A stretch of DNA of 64,000 nt from RI-106 sp964496875 (GCA_964496875.1 CAZCBH010000005.1:1-64000), one strand, 5' to 3'. Shown: positions 43,163-52,931, counted from the first letter of the stretch. Translations and numbers: made by a program. Notes: generated by a model not told the origin, from the letters alone.

Positions 43163-45412
43163 GTGCTTTCCAACCGCATTAATTTGAAAATCGTCCATAA
43201 GGGAGCCATTCTGGTTCTCGTACCGCTTTTTTTCGAATTGATTTTCCTTGGCGTGTTGACCGAACTGTTGCATCGAGCCGAGGTGGAGGTTCAGAGGCAG
43301 GTCCGCTCTAAAGCAATAATCTCTCAGGCCAATACGCTTTCTAAGCTCTTTTACGACGCCGGCGTGGCTATGGGTGGATACAGTATCACCAAGTCGCCCT
43401 TGTTCTCTGACCGCTATGACAAAATCGTAAGGCAGATTCCCGAGGATCTCGAAGAACTCAGAAAGCTGGTCGGTGATAACCCGAAGCAGAAGCAAATTCT
43501 GGAGAATCTTCAGAAAATCACCGTCACCGGTTTGAAGATTCTGGGCGAGGCTAAATCCGCCATCGATGATAACCGGGTCGATGTTGCTCAGTTCCGAGCC
43601 CGGCACATGTACAAAGAGATCCGGTCTCTGGCGGACAAGTTGCAGGATGAATTGCGTGGTCTGACCGAAGATGAGCGTAGAATCGAGCAGGAAAGCCCGG
43701 AGAAGCAGAACCGATCTAGAACGATTTTGAAAGTCTTCCTGGTCGGCGGTGTCGTCGCCAATATCTTGATCGCCTTCGTCTTGCTATGGTTCTTCACCCG
43801 CAGTATCAAGAACCGACTCGATGTTCTGACCGACAACTCATTTCGTCTTGCCCGGGGTCAGCCGCTCAATCCTCCTGTTGGAGGCGGCGACGAGATCTCG
43901 CACCTCGACGGAGTATTCCACAGTATGGCTGACGCTCTTACGGAAGCTCACCGTAAGGAGAAGGCGGTTATAGATAATGCCGTGGACGTCATCTGTTCTA
44001 TAGACATGGACGGCAAGTTCGTGGCGGTCAACCCGGCTTGCTACGAGAACTGGGGCTATACTCCTGACGAACTTCTCGGTAAGCGTTTTATCGAGGTAAT
44101 CGCTCCTCAAGATATTTCCGAGACCATTAAGGCTGTGCGGGCCATCCGGGCAGAGAAGAGCAACCTGCAATTCGACAACAGAGTAAGACGAAAGGATTCC
44201 TCCGAGATAAACGTGAGCTGGTCGGCATACTGGTCGGAGAAGGAAAGAGCCATGTTCTGCGTGGCTCACGATATCACGGAACGAAAGCTGGCTGAAGAGG
44301 CGATTCGCGCCAGTGAACATCGGATCAGAACGATCATCAACCATATGATTGTCGGACTGGTGATAGTCAACCAGGATGGTTATATCGAATCTATGAACCC
44401 GAGCGCAGAAAAAATCTTCGGATACAAAGCCGAAGAGATTGTCGGTCGGCATCTACTCTCACTTTTTTCCGATTCGAAATTCTTCTCCGAGCACAATGAA
44501 AGTGATACCACTTCTTTCATGGATACGCTCTTTAACCAGGCTTTGAACAGAATCGGAGAGTTCGATTGTATCAAGAAAAATGGAGAAGACTTCCCGGTAG
44601 AGCTTTCTATTAGCGAACTCAAGACTCACGAAGGCGAGCGCTATATGGCCAACATCCTCGATGTGTCAGAGCGCAAGGAAGTGGAGCGCTTGAAGAAAGA
44701 GTTCGTGTCCACGGTCAGCCACGAACTCAGAACACCACTTACCTCTATCCGGGGTTCACTCACCCTTTTGTCGGTCGGAGCCATGGGGGCGTTGCCTGAG
44801 CAAGCCAAGAAAGTCGTCTCCATCGCCGAGAGGAATACCATCCGTCTGATCGGACTGATCAACGATATCCTCGACATAGAAAAATTGGAAGCTGGCAAAC
44901 TCGATATGGTCTTCGAGAACACCAACATGAAGGACATCATGGAGCGTTCCGAGCAGTCGGTCAATACATTTGCCGCTAACAACGGAGTCAAACTGGAGAT
45001 GATGCCTACCGATGCCCAGGTATATGCCGACGGCGATAGAATCGTCCAGGTACTGGTCAACTTGCTGTCCAACGCGATCAAGTTCTCTCCCCAGGGTCAG
45101 ACAGTGACCGTGGCGGTAGAGAATGCCGCCGGATTCGTCCATGTGCGGGTCATTGATAGAGGACGCGGCATTCCTGAGCAGTTCAAGAAGTTACTCTTCC
45201 AGCGTTTCCAGCAGGTCGAAGCTTCCGACGCCAAGAAAAAAGGCGGTACCGGTCTGGGTCTTGCTATCTGTAAGGGCATAATTGAGCAGCATGGCGGTCA
45301 GATTGGAGTGGATTCCGAAGAAGGCAAAGGCAGTACTTTCTGGTTCCGTCTGCCACCGGCTCGGACTGATTCCACCGTGGTAGTGCAGCCCCAGGAGACC
45401 AGAGCCAGTTGA
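43163..45412 (+). CDS. Sensor histidine kinase with two PAS domains
   Basis: The 749-residue kinase has a helix at about 15-35 with the motif VPLFFEL, an extracytoplasmic helical region to about 187, a second helix (188-212), HAMP, two PAS domains (about 264-375 and 385-505), DHp with H520 in STVSHELRTPL, and a complete HATPase_c (NLLSNAIKFSP, DRGRGIP, GGTGLGLAI). It is intact, unlike the pair at 4180-7727, but shares their first helix, a PAS starting with N-x-x-D-V-I-C and the same 27-residue spacing from PAS end to H-box. GTG start at 43163. It heads a signalling cluster with two regulators and a diguanylate cyclase. Confidence 0.93.
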   Translation: MLSNRINLKIVHKGAILVLVPLFFELIFLGVLTELLHRAEVEVQRQVRSKAIISQANTLSKLFYDAGVAMGGYSITKSPLFSDRYDKIVRQIPEDLEELRKLVGDNPKQKQILENLQKITVTGLKILGEAKSAIDDNRVDVAQFRARHMYKEIRSLADKLQDELRGLTEDERRIEQESPEKQNRSRTILKVFLVGGVVANILIAFVLLWFFTRSIKNRLDVLTDNSFRLARGQPLNPPVGGGDEISHLDGVFHSMADALTEAHRKEKAVIDNAVDVICSIDMDGKFVAVNPACYENWGYTPDELLGKRFIEVIAPQDISETIKAVRAIRAEKSNLQFDNRVRRKDSSEINVSWSAYWSEKERAMFCVAHDITERKLAEEAIRASEHRIRTIINHMIVGLVIVNQDGYIESMNPSAEKIFGYKAEEIVGRHLLSLFSDSKFFSEHNESDTTSFMDTLFNQALNRIGEFDCIKKNGEDFPVELSISELKTHEGERYMANILDVSERKEVERLKKEFVSTVSHELRTPLTSIRGSLTLLSVGAMGALPEQAKKVVSIAERNTIRLIGLINDILDIEKLEAGKLDMVFENTNMKDIMERSEQSVNTFAANNGVKLEMMPTDAQVYADGDRIVQVLVNLLSNAIKFSPQGQTVTVAVENAAGFVHVRVIDRGRGIPEQFKKLLFQRFQQVEASDAKKKGGTGLGLAICKGIIEQHGGQIGVDSEEGKGSTFWFRLPPARTDSTVVVQPQETRAS

Positions 45413-45536
45413 TAAAATTTATTCCTCTGAAAAAGGGATTGTCTGGGTCTCGTCCGGGGAAGGTAAAAAGAGAGTTCTGTATAATACTGGATTCACTTGG
45501 GGATTCAGTTCTGATAGATAAGAGGATTTAGTCTTG

Positions 45537-45914
45537 ATGAGAGTTCTCATAATTGATGATGAAGAGGACTTTCGTGCTATAGCAGGTACCTGTCTGGGGA
45601 TTCTCGGAGGCGTGTCTGTTTCGGAAGCTGAAAATGGTGAAGTTGGCTTGAAGAAGGCTGAAGAAGATCAACCGGATGTGATTCTGCTCGATCTAATAAT
45701 GCCGGAAATGGATGGAATTACTACACTACGCGAATTGAGAAAAAATCCGAGTACCCAGGAGATTCCCGTCATCTTCATGACTACCAAAGGCATGTTCGAT
45801 GAGTTCGAGGAAACCAAGAAACTGGGGGCGCTTGCTGTAATCACCAAGCCTTTCGATCCGGAAAAACTGGCGGATCAGATTCGGAAGATTCTCGCCAATG
45901 CCAAACAGGCATAG
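45537..45914 (+). CDS. Single-domain response regulator
   Basis: A receiver domain only, 125 residues, with the acidic pair in IIDDEED, phospho-acceptor in ILLDLIMPEMDG, Thr in FMTTKG and Lys in ITKPFDP. CheY-like proteins either pass phosphate on or bind a target. ATG at 45537 and TTG at 45534 are both possible starts; AAGAGGA lies at 45520-45526. A TATAAT at 45480-45485 upstream may be a -10 box. It is followed by a second regulator. Confidence 0.9.
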   Translation: MRVLIIDDEEDFRAIAGTCLGILGGVSVSEAENGEVGLKKAEEDQPDVILLDLIMPEMDGITTLRELRKNPSTQEIPVIFMTTKGMFDEFEETKKLGALAVITKPFDPEKLADQIRKILANAKQA

Positions 45915-45958
45915 GGTCCAAACTATTGTAGTTGTTACTTTTCAGGTGAGGGGAAAGA

Positions 45959-46324
45959 ATGAAAGTACTCATAATCGATGATGAAGAAGATGTGCGTGAG
46001 ATAGCCAAGATGAGTCTCAATCTGCTTGGCGGACTCGACGTGGTGGAGGCCGAGAACGGTCAACATGGTATCGAAGTTGCTGCCCAGAACAAACCGGATG
46101 TGATCCTCCTGGATATGAACATGCCGATACTCGATGGTCCTTCGACCCTGGAGGCTTTGCGCACCAATGAAGCGACCAAGGATATACCGGTCATTTTCTT
46201 GACCGCTAAAGCGATGACCCAGGAGATCGAGAAGCTGAAGCGTATGGGCGCCACCGGTGTGCTCACCAAGCCTTTCGATCCGACCACCCTCGCTACCCAG
46301 GTCCAGGATATTCTCAAGGAGTAA
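45959..46324 (+). CDS. Single-domain response regulator
   Basis: A 121-residue receiver domain with IIDDEEDV, phospho-acceptor Asp in ILLDMNMPILDG, Thr in FLTAKA and Lys in LTKPFDP. It is close in sequence to the preceding regulator, so the two look like a tandem duplication. GAGGGGAAAG precedes the ATG. The next gene, which contains an Hpt domain, starts six bases later, and phosphate may pass between them. Confidence 0.92.
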   Translation: MKVLIIDDEEDVREIAKMSLNLLGGLDVVEAENGQHGIEVAAQNKPDVILLDMNMPILDGPSTLEALRTNEATKDIPVIFLTAKAMTQEIEKLKRMGATGVLTKPFDPTTLATQVQDILKE

Positions 46325-46330
46325 GCAGGA

Positions 46331-47998
46331 ATGCAGTCCTGGCAGGAGACTTTCGGAGCACTAAAGGAAAAGTATCTCAAGCGATCTTCAGATCGATTGG
46401 CTGAGATACTGGAAGTGCTTGATGGACTGATCTCCAATCCCCGGGACGAAGAGTTGATCAGAAAAATGAGCCGCAGCTTTCACTGGCTTGCGGGCTCCGG
46501 TTCCATGTACGGGTTCAAAGATGTTTCCGAACTCGGCGCCCGGGGGGAGCAATATCTCGAAAACGTTCTCAAAATGGGGGACCGGGGCGGTGTGGATGTC
46601 GAGTTCTTGAAGGGCCTGGTCAGCGATCTCTCCAATGCCTTTATCCAGAATACAGATAAAGACGGTTCGCCGGAGACATCTAATCTAGGCTCCGCAATCC
46701 CGAAGGAAACCGACAACAGGAGCATCGTTATCCTGTCCGAAGACAAGGATTCGGTTTCTTCAATCGCCAAGATCGTAGATGAATTGGGACTGGCGGTTAT
46801 CTATAGCCGGGACATCAAATCCGCCATGGTAGAGTTGGACGGGCGTATGCCGGAAGGGGTAATCATCGAGATTCCCATTAGAGACGGTGATGCCTACAAC
46901 CTGGTTGAGAAGATCCGCGGCATGCAGGACGGCGACAAGCCGGCTATATTTATTGTCAGTAAACAGACCGGTTTCCTCGACAAAGTTCGCTCGATTCACT
47001 GTGGTGCCGATGCGCACTACGAAAAACCGATTGATCTAAAAGCGATGTCCCGCCGGTTGCGGTATCTGCTCGATAAAACCAGTATGACACCGCCGAAGAT
47101 ACTATCAGTGGAAGACGACCCTGATCAAGCCGCCTTCATTCGAGCATTTTTAGAGTCGGTCGGATACCAGGTGAAAACCTGTACAGATCCCAAGAATTTC
47201 GACAGTTTCATGGCTGAGTTCAAACCCGATCTGGTGATACTCGATGTGATGCTTCCGGGTGTGACCGGTTATGAACTGGCGCGTTATATCCGGCAGGACG
47301 AGCGCCATGCCACATTGCCGGTGATCTTCCTCACCACTCACGGACAACTGGACGCACGCATAGAGAGTACCCGTTCCGGCGGCGATGATCACCTGGTCAA
47401 ACCCGTGCCTCCTGCGCTTCTGTTGAATTCTGTCTCTTCAAAATTAGAACGGGCACGCTATCTCAATACTCTGCTGCACAAAGACGGACTGACCAATCTT
47501 CTCAATCATACCGCCTTCATGGAGCAGGCCCAGCAAGTGGTGGCACAAAAGAAACGCAACTCTGAACATGTCGCTTTGATCGTGCTCGATGTCGATTATT
47601 TCTCGTCTATCAACGAGCGCCATGGTTATACAGGTGGGGACAAGGTTTTGCTCTCGTTGTCCTTGCTTTTGCAGAAGCGGCTCCGGCAGTCGGATATCAT
47701 CGGTCGTCTCAGCGGTGACGAGTTTGGTATCATAGCCGAGGATCTGGACGAGAAAGAAGCTCTCTCTCTTGCATCGAGGCTGATAGCGGATTTTGCCAGT
47801 ATCCAACACACCACGCTTTCTCATTCCGGCTTCAATGTGACTTGCTCGGCGGGGCTCGCTATGCTTGATGCCAGTGATATGAGTCTGGAGCAGTGGACCG
47901 GTTCAGCCTATGCTGCGCTTACCCAGGCCAAGGCTGATGGCAAAAATTGTGCTATGGTCCACAAAGCCAGGAAGGACATAGATATAGCTCTCAAATGA
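46331..47998 (+). CDS. Hpt-REC-REC-GGDEF diguanylate cyclase
   Basis: The 555-residue protein has an Hpt domain (1-105) with H51 in FHWLAGSGSMYGF, a first receiver (about 130-248), a second receiver (about 255-372) with D305 in VILDVMLPG, and a GGDEF domain (about 380-550). The active-site loop reads SGDEF (461-465), a functional variant, and an RQSD inhibitory I-site lies five residues upstream (452-455). It should make cyclic di-GMP under phosphorelay control. The first receiver has Glu (E180) where the phospho-acceptor Asp belongs. The stop overlaps gpsA in ATGA. Confidence 0.92.
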   Translation: MQSWQETFGALKEKYLKRSSDRLAEILEVLDGLISNPRDEELIRKMSRSFHWLAGSGSMYGFKDVSELGARGEQYLENVLKMGDRGGVDVEFLKGLVSDLSNAFIQNTDKDGSPETSNLGSAIPKETDNRSIVILSEDKDSVSSIAKIVDELGLAVIYSRDIKSAMVELDGRMPEGVIIEIPIRDGDAYNLVEKIRGMQDGDKPAIFIVSKQTGFLDKVRSIHCGADAHYEKPIDLKAMSRRLRYLLDKTSMTPPKILSVEDDPDQAAFIRAFLESVGYQVKTCTDPKNFDSFMAEFKPDLVILDVMLPGVTGYELARYIRQDERHATLPVIFLTTHGQLDARIESTRSGGDDHLVKPVPPALLLNSVSSKLERARYLNTLLHKDGLTNLLNHTAFMEQAQQVVAQKKRNSEHVALIVLDVDYFSSINERHGYTGGDKVLLSLSLLLQKRLRQSDIIGRLSGDEFGIIAEDLDEKEALSLASRLIADFASIQHTTLSHSGFNVTCSAGLAMLDASDMSLEQWTGSAYAALTQAKADGKNCAMVHKARKDIDIALK

Positions 47999-49029
47999 CC
48001 AGTTCAGACCGTAAAAGGGAAGAGGCGGCGCAAAGAGTGGCCGTTTTGGGAGGCGGAGCCTGGGGAGGCACCCTGGCCTGGCTTCTGACCGAAGGTGGAG
48101 TTGAATCCGTCCGGCTTTATCGTAGACCTGGAGCCGCTTTTGACAAATTGCTCTCTTCAAGAGAGCTTCTCGATCCCCTGCCTGTAAGGCTCTCCGAGAG
48201 CTGTTCGATAACCAGCGATCTGGGCGAAGCCCTGGACGGGGCCGAAATTGTCATTCTGGCCTGCACCTCCTCTTCCATGGTCGAAGTTGTGAAGCAGGTA
48301 AGCCTGGTCATGTCCGATTCCCTGCGTTCTCGAAGCACTTTCGTCAGCGTGGTCAAAGGTCTTGATCCCGGATCATTGAAACGCATGTCGGAAGTGGCGG
48401 TAGAGATGCTGGGCACAGACAGGGTGCTTGCTCTGTCCGGTCCCAACCTCGCTTTCGAGATCCGCTCCGGTCTGCCCTGCGCTGCCGTGGTTGCTCACAG
48501 GGATCTGTCTCTGGCTCAATACGTCCAGCACAGCCTCTCTACCCCGGGTTTTCGTCTCTATGCCAGCGAAGATATCGCCGGTGTCGAACTGGGCGGTACC
48601 CTCAAAAATGTAATCGCCATAGCCGCCGGTGCATCCGATGGTTTGAAGCTGGGCGTCAATGCCAAATCGGCTCTGCTCACCCGGGGACTGGCTGAGATGG
48701 TCAGGCTTTCGGCAAATCTGGGAGCGCGTCCCAACACGCTCTTCGGGCTGTCGGGCATGGGCGATCTGATCGCCACCTGCCAGGGACCGCTTTCGAGAAA
48801 TTATCGAATTGGCATGTATCTGGCAGAGAACGCCAGCCTGGAAGAAGCCCTCGAAAAAGTCGGTTCGGTGGCAGAAGGGGTTCAGACCACCAATTCGGTT
48901 TGTGAACTTTCGAAAAAACTTGATATCGATCTGCCCATCGCTCTTCAGGTCCAGGCAACCCTGAAGGGCTCTACAACGCCCAAAGATTCGATAATGGCCT
49001 TAATGAGTCGCCCCCTGGCCAAAGAATAA
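47995..49029 (+). CDS. gpsA: NAD(P)-dependent glycerol-3-phosphate dehydrogenase
   Basis: GpsA reduces dihydroxyacetone phosphate to glycerol-3-phosphate for phospholipids. The 344-residue product has VAVLGGGAWGGTLAWLL as the nucleotide-binding start, VSVVKGLDPG, LSGPNLAFEI, the catalytic Lys in GTLKNVIAIAAG and TCQGPLSRN-Y-R. ATG at 47995 overlaps the cyclase stop (ATGA), which fixes the start, rather than the upstream ATG at 47947. The overlap with a signalling gene is unusual and suggests co-translation. Confidence 0.95.
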   Translation: MTSSDRKREEAAQRVAVLGGGAWGGTLAWLLTEGGVESVRLYRRPGAAFDKLLSSRELLDPLPVRLSESCSITSDLGEALDGAEIVILACTSSSMVEVVKQVSLVMSDSLRSRSTFVSVVKGLDPGSLKRMSEVAVEMLGTDRVLALSGPNLAFEIRSGLPCAAVVAHRDLSLAQYVQHSLSTPGFRLYASEDIAGVELGGTLKNVIAIAAGASDGLKLGVNAKSALLTRGLAEMVRLSANLGARPNTLFGLSGMGDLIATCQGPLSRNYRIGMYLAENASLEEALEKVGSVAEGVQTTNSVCELSKKLDIDLPIALQVQATLKGSTTPKDSIMALMSRPLAKE

Positions 49030-49112
49030 AATATCCTGGTGGTGAGTGTAAGATATACATTCGATAAGGTCCGGACGTCTGGCAAAATTCGGTAAGGAAA
49101 AGGAGTGAGCTA

Positions 49113-50357
49113 GTGCCCAAGCGAGTTCTAATGTTGGCATGGGAGTACCCACCTCGGGTGATAGGCGGATTGTCCAGGGTTGTCTGGGCGCTTTCCCGGG
49201 AACTGGTCAAGAGTGGTCTCGAGGTGCACGTGGTCACGGCTGATCATCCGGGCACTAGAGAGTACGATCTGGATGAAGGGGTTCATGTCCACAGGGTCAA
49301 GAGCCAGACCGATCCTACTCCGGATTTTTTGCACTGGGTCGCTCGTCTGAACATCGGCATGCTCCAGTACGCTATTCAGCTTCATAATCAAGTCAAATTC
49401 GATGTGGTTCATGCCCATGACTGGATGGTTACCGATGCTGCCTGGGTTATGAAAAGCGGTTTTGGATTGCCTCTGGTCTCTACCATCCATGCCACGGAAC
49501 AGGGGCGAATGGGCGGCATCCACACCGACATGCAGCGCTATGTCAATCAGCTCGAGTGGAGGCTGACCTTCGAGTCCTGGAGAGTGATTGTCAACAGTCG
49601 TCATATGGAGCATGAACTCCAGCACCTCTTTCAGTTGCCGCCGGATAAGATTCGCATGATTCCAAACGGAACGGATCCAAGCCATTTCGACGTGCAGTTC
49701 GATCCGCAGCCCCTGCGCAATCAGTACGCCGCCGCCGAACAGAAGATAGTTCTATTTGTCGGTCGTCTGGTGAACGAGAAAGGGGTCCAGGTGCTGCTCG
49801 AAGCCGCTCCCCAGGTATTACAGAACTATCCGGGCACGCAGTTTTTGATAGTGGGTACCGGTTATTTCATGGATGAGCTCAAGGGTCGCGCCCATCATCT
49901 AGGGGTCGGACATAATGTCAAATTCCTTGGTTATGTGGGCGATGACGAGCTCATTCAGCTTTATAAAATTGCAGATATCGTAGCCATACCCAGTCTCTAT
50001 GAGCCATTCGGCATTGTCGCCCTGGAAGCGATGGCGGCGCAAGTGCCTGCCGTGGTCTCTGACGTAGGCGGACTGAGGGACTTCGTCGTTCATATGGAGA
50101 CCGGCGTCACCACCTATGCAGGTAATTCTCAGAGTCTTGCCTGGGGATTACTTGAAGTTCTCAGAAATCCCGACCTGGCGGAGAAGCTTAGAAAGAACGC
50201 TCTTGATAGTGTTCACAACATCTACAACTGGAAAGTGATTTCGGAGAAGACCCATGCCGTCTACAAAGAGGTGGTCGAAGCGGCCGCTTCGAAGGCTGAA
50301 TCTGATTCTGAATCTGCATCCAGATCAAAATCGAACAAGCTGTTAACGAGGAGTTAG
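49113..50357 (+). CDS. GT4 family glycosyltransferase
   Basis: The 414-residue product has two Rossmann-like domains of the GT-B fold. The acceptor domain starts MLAWEYPPRVIGGLSRVV, a form seen in glycogen synthase-like GT4 enzymes. The donor domain has VLFVGRLVNEKGVQ and PSLYEPFGIVALEAMA, with the Glu residues that hold the nucleotide sugar. Start is GTG at 49113, with AGGAG at 49101-49105. It is three bases upstream of the sugar nucleotide enzyme gene, which points to glucan, glycogen or surface polysaccharide synthesis. Confidence 0.88.
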   Translation: MPKRVLMLAWEYPPRVIGGLSRVVWALSRELVKSGLEVHVVTADHPGTREYDLDEGVHVHRVKSQTDPTPDFLHWVARLNIGMLQYAIQLHNQVKFDVVHAHDWMVTDAAWVMKSGFGLPLVSTIHATEQGRMGGIHTDMQRYVNQLEWRLTFESWRVIVNSRHMEHELQHLFQLPPDKIRMIPNGTDPSHFDVQFDPQPLRNQYAAAEQKIVLFVGRLVNEKGVQVLLEAAPQVLQNYPGTQFLIVGTGYFMDELKGRAHHLGVGHNVKFLGYVGDDELIQLYKIADIVAIPSLYEPFGIVALEAMAAQVPAVVSDVGGLRDFVVHMETGVTTYAGNSQSLAWGLLEVLRNPDLAEKLRKNALDSVHNIYNWKVISEKTHAVYKEVVEAAASKAESDSESASRSKSNKLLTRS

Positions 50358-50360
50358 AGA

Positions 50361-52931
50361 ATGAAAGCGGTAATAATGGCAGGCGGATCCGGGACAAGGT
50401 TGAGACCTTTGACTTGCAACCTGCCCAAGCCGATGGTGCCGGTGGCCAACAAACCGATGTGCTACCACACTGTCAAGCTCCTCAAGAAGCACGGTTTCGA
50501 CGAAGTCATTTTTACCCTCTTCTACCTTCCTGACGCAATCAAAGATTACTTCCAGGACGGCAGCGATCTGGGCATCAAGGTCGATTATTCGGTCGAGGAA
50601 GGAAAGCCGCTGGGCACTGCCGGATGTGTCAAGGCTGTTCAGGATAAGCTCGATTCCACTTTTCTGGTCATCTCCGGTGATTCGCTCACCGACATGGATC
50701 TGACCAAGGCGCTTAAGTTCCACAAAGAGAAAGGCTCGAAGGCTACCCTCATTCTCAAGCGAGTGGAGAGTCCCTTCGAATATGGTCTGGTTATTACCGA
50801 CAACGATGGTCGCATTCAGCGCTTTCTAGAAAAACCTGGTGCTTCCGAGGTCTTTTCAGACACCGCCAATACCGGCACTTATATTCTCGAGCCGGAAGTG
50901 CTCAACTATGTGGTCATGGGGCAGGAGCAGGATTTCTCCAATGATCTCTTTCCCTTGCTTTTGCTTCGTAACGAGCCGATGTACGGCTATACCCTGGAAG
51001 ATGACTACTGGTGCGATATCGGCAACCTGCAGATGTATCGCCAGGCTCACAAAGATTTGTTGGAAGGCAAAGTCGATATGGACATCGACTATATACGCGA
51101 GACCGAAAAAGGCGTATTCGTAGGTGATGGCACTATCATCGATCCCCAGGCGAAGGTCGAAGGTCCGGTGATTATCGGCAACGGCTGCCGAATCGGAGCC
51201 GGAGCCGAAATAGGTCCCTATTCTACCATCGGCGACAATGTTGTGATTCAGGATAAAGTCTCTGCCAAGCAGCCGGTGATCTGGTCCAATGTCTATGTCG
51301 GTAAAGGTTCAAAACTCCGGGCTTGTGTAGTATGCAACAATGCCACTGTTCATGATGGCGCCGAGATTCTAGAGGGTGGTATCATCGGCTCCAACAGCAG
51401 TGTCGGACAGGATGCCGTCATATCGCCCGATGTCCGGGTCTGGCCCGATAAAGTGATCGAGTCGGGCTCCAGGCTTTTGACCTCTTTAGTCTGGGGAACG
51501 AAAGCCCCGAGGACTCTCTTCGGTGCCCATGGTGTACGAGGGTTGGCCAATGTGGAGATCACTCCCGAGTTCGCCGTCAACCTGGCTGCCGCTTATGGTT
51601 CTGTCGTCCAGAGTGGACCGGTTCTCTTGAGTCGCGACTACTGGCCGGTCTCTCAGATGATCAGTCGGGCCATATCAGCCGGTCTTGTATCGGTCGGAAT
51701 TGAAGTGCAGAACCTGGAAGCTACGCCTTTGCCTATTTCTCGACATTATGTCAAATCTCAGCGTGCCGCCGGTCTGATTCATATTCGGGTCTCCCAGAGA
51801 GAGCCGGAGAAGGTGATGATCGAGTTCTTCGACAGCAAAGGCATTACCGTCACCAAGCGTTTCGAGCGTAAGATCGAGACCACCTTCTTCAAAGAGGATT
51901 TCCCCCGCTGCAAACCCAGCGATGTAGGTCATATCTCGTATCCCAGCCGGGTCAGAGAGTATTATAAACAGACCTATGTCGAGCGGATCAAAGGACAGGT
52001 CTTCGAGGAGGACACGGTGCCTTTCTGTGTGATGCCCGGCTCCAACTTTACCCGGGTAATGCGCTCCGGCGAGATTGCCACCCGGGCACCCAAGGTGGTT
52101 ATTGATTATGCCATGGCGGAAACCGATGTGATTCTGCCTGATATGCTCGGTCAGTTGGGCATCGAGACCGTGGTGCTCAACTCTTCGATAAGGGCCAATC
52201 CTACGAAAGCCGAAGAGAGAACAGCCATGCGTCGCCAGCTTGCCGATGTGGTCAAAGCTCTGAATGCGGATATGGGCGCTCAGATCGGTCGTAATGGCGA
52301 GCAGGTCACCCTGGTGGACGAGACCGGTCAAATTATTAGAGGCGAGCTTCTGCTGGCCCTGGTGGCGGATATCATCCTCAGAGACAAGCCCGGCAAAAAG
52401 ATTGTGGTGCCGGTGAACGCCAGCTCCATCATCGAGAAAATCGCCGCGCTTCACGGCTGCGAAGTAGTGCGGTGCAAGGCTTCTGAGACCGAGATCGGCA
52501 CTGCCTGCGCCAAAGAAGAGAATGTCGCCCTGGCCGGCTCCGGTACGGGATGTTTTATCTTCCCCGAGTTTCAGAACGGCTATGACGGTATGTTTGCCCT
52601 GGGGCAGGTTCTGGAGCATCTTACCTATCAGGGACGCACTCTTTCAGAGGCTGTGCAGGATCTGCCGCCCCTGGTATACCAGGTCGATTCGGTGCACTGT
52701 CCCTGGGAAAGAAAGGGGCAGGTCATGCGTCTTCTGGTGGAGAAGCATCACGACAAACCGGTGGAATTATTGGACGGAGTCAAAATAGAGACTCGACCGG
52801 AGCACTGGATTCTGGTTCTTCCCGACGCGGTCGAGCCTGTCGTCCACCTCTATGCCGACGGTTCGGATTTGCAGAAGACTTCGGCGGACCTGAGCGAGTA
52901 TTCTCAGCTAGTCAAGTACTTCCAGCAATAG
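50361..52931 (+). CDS. Nucleotidyltransferase-phosphomannomutase fusion
   Basis: The 856-residue protein joins an NDP-sugar pyrophosphorylase (1-235; MAGGSGTRLRPLT and VISGDSLTD), a left-handed beta-helix of hexapeptide repeats (about 255-370) and a phosphomannomutase-like part (about 380-856). The first part is likely active in making GDP-mannose or another NDP-sugar. In the mutase part the phosphoserine loop TASHNP is replaced by RVSQREP and the Mg-binding DGDxDR is missing (IGRNGE), so it is probably not a mutase. Such fusions occur in cyanobacteria. It lies three bases after the glycosyltransferase gene. Confidence 0.9.
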   Translation: MKAVIMAGGSGTRLRPLTCNLPKPMVPVANKPMCYHTVKLLKKHGFDEVIFTLFYLPDAIKDYFQDGSDLGIKVDYSVEEGKPLGTAGCVKAVQDKLDSTFLVISGDSLTDMDLTKALKFHKEKGSKATLILKRVESPFEYGLVITDNDGRIQRFLEKPGASEVFSDTANTGTYILEPEVLNYVVMGQEQDFSNDLFPLLLLRNEPMYGYTLEDDYWCDIGNLQMYRQAHKDLLEGKVDMDIDYIRETEKGVFVGDGTIIDPQAKVEGPVIIGNGCRIGAGAEIGPYSTIGDNVVIQDKVSAKQPVIWSNVYVGKGSKLRACVVCNNATVHDGAEILEGGIIGSNSSVGQDAVISPDVRVWPDKVIESGSRLLTSLVWGTKAPRTLFGAHGVRGLANVEITPEFAVNLAAAYGSVVQSGPVLLSRDYWPVSQMISRAISAGLVSVGIEVQNLEATPLPISRHYVKSQRAAGLIHIRVSQREPEKVMIEFFDSKGITVTKRFERKIETTFFKEDFPRCKPSDVGHISYPSRVREYYKQTYVERIKGQVFEEDTVPFCVMPGSNFTRVMRSGEIATRAPKVVIDYAMAETDVILPDMLGQLGIETVVLNSSIRANPTKAEERTAMRRQLADVVKALNADMGAQIGRNGEQVTLVDETGQIIRGELLLALVADIILRDKPGKKIVVPVNASSIIEKIAALHGCEVVRCKASETEIGTACAKEENVALAGSGTGCFIFPEFQNGYDGMFALGQVLEHLTYQGRTLSEAVQDLPPLVYQVDSVHCPWERKGQVMRLLVEKHHDKPVELLDGVKIETRPEHWILVLPDAVEPVVHLYADGSDLQKTSADLSEYSQLVKYFQQ

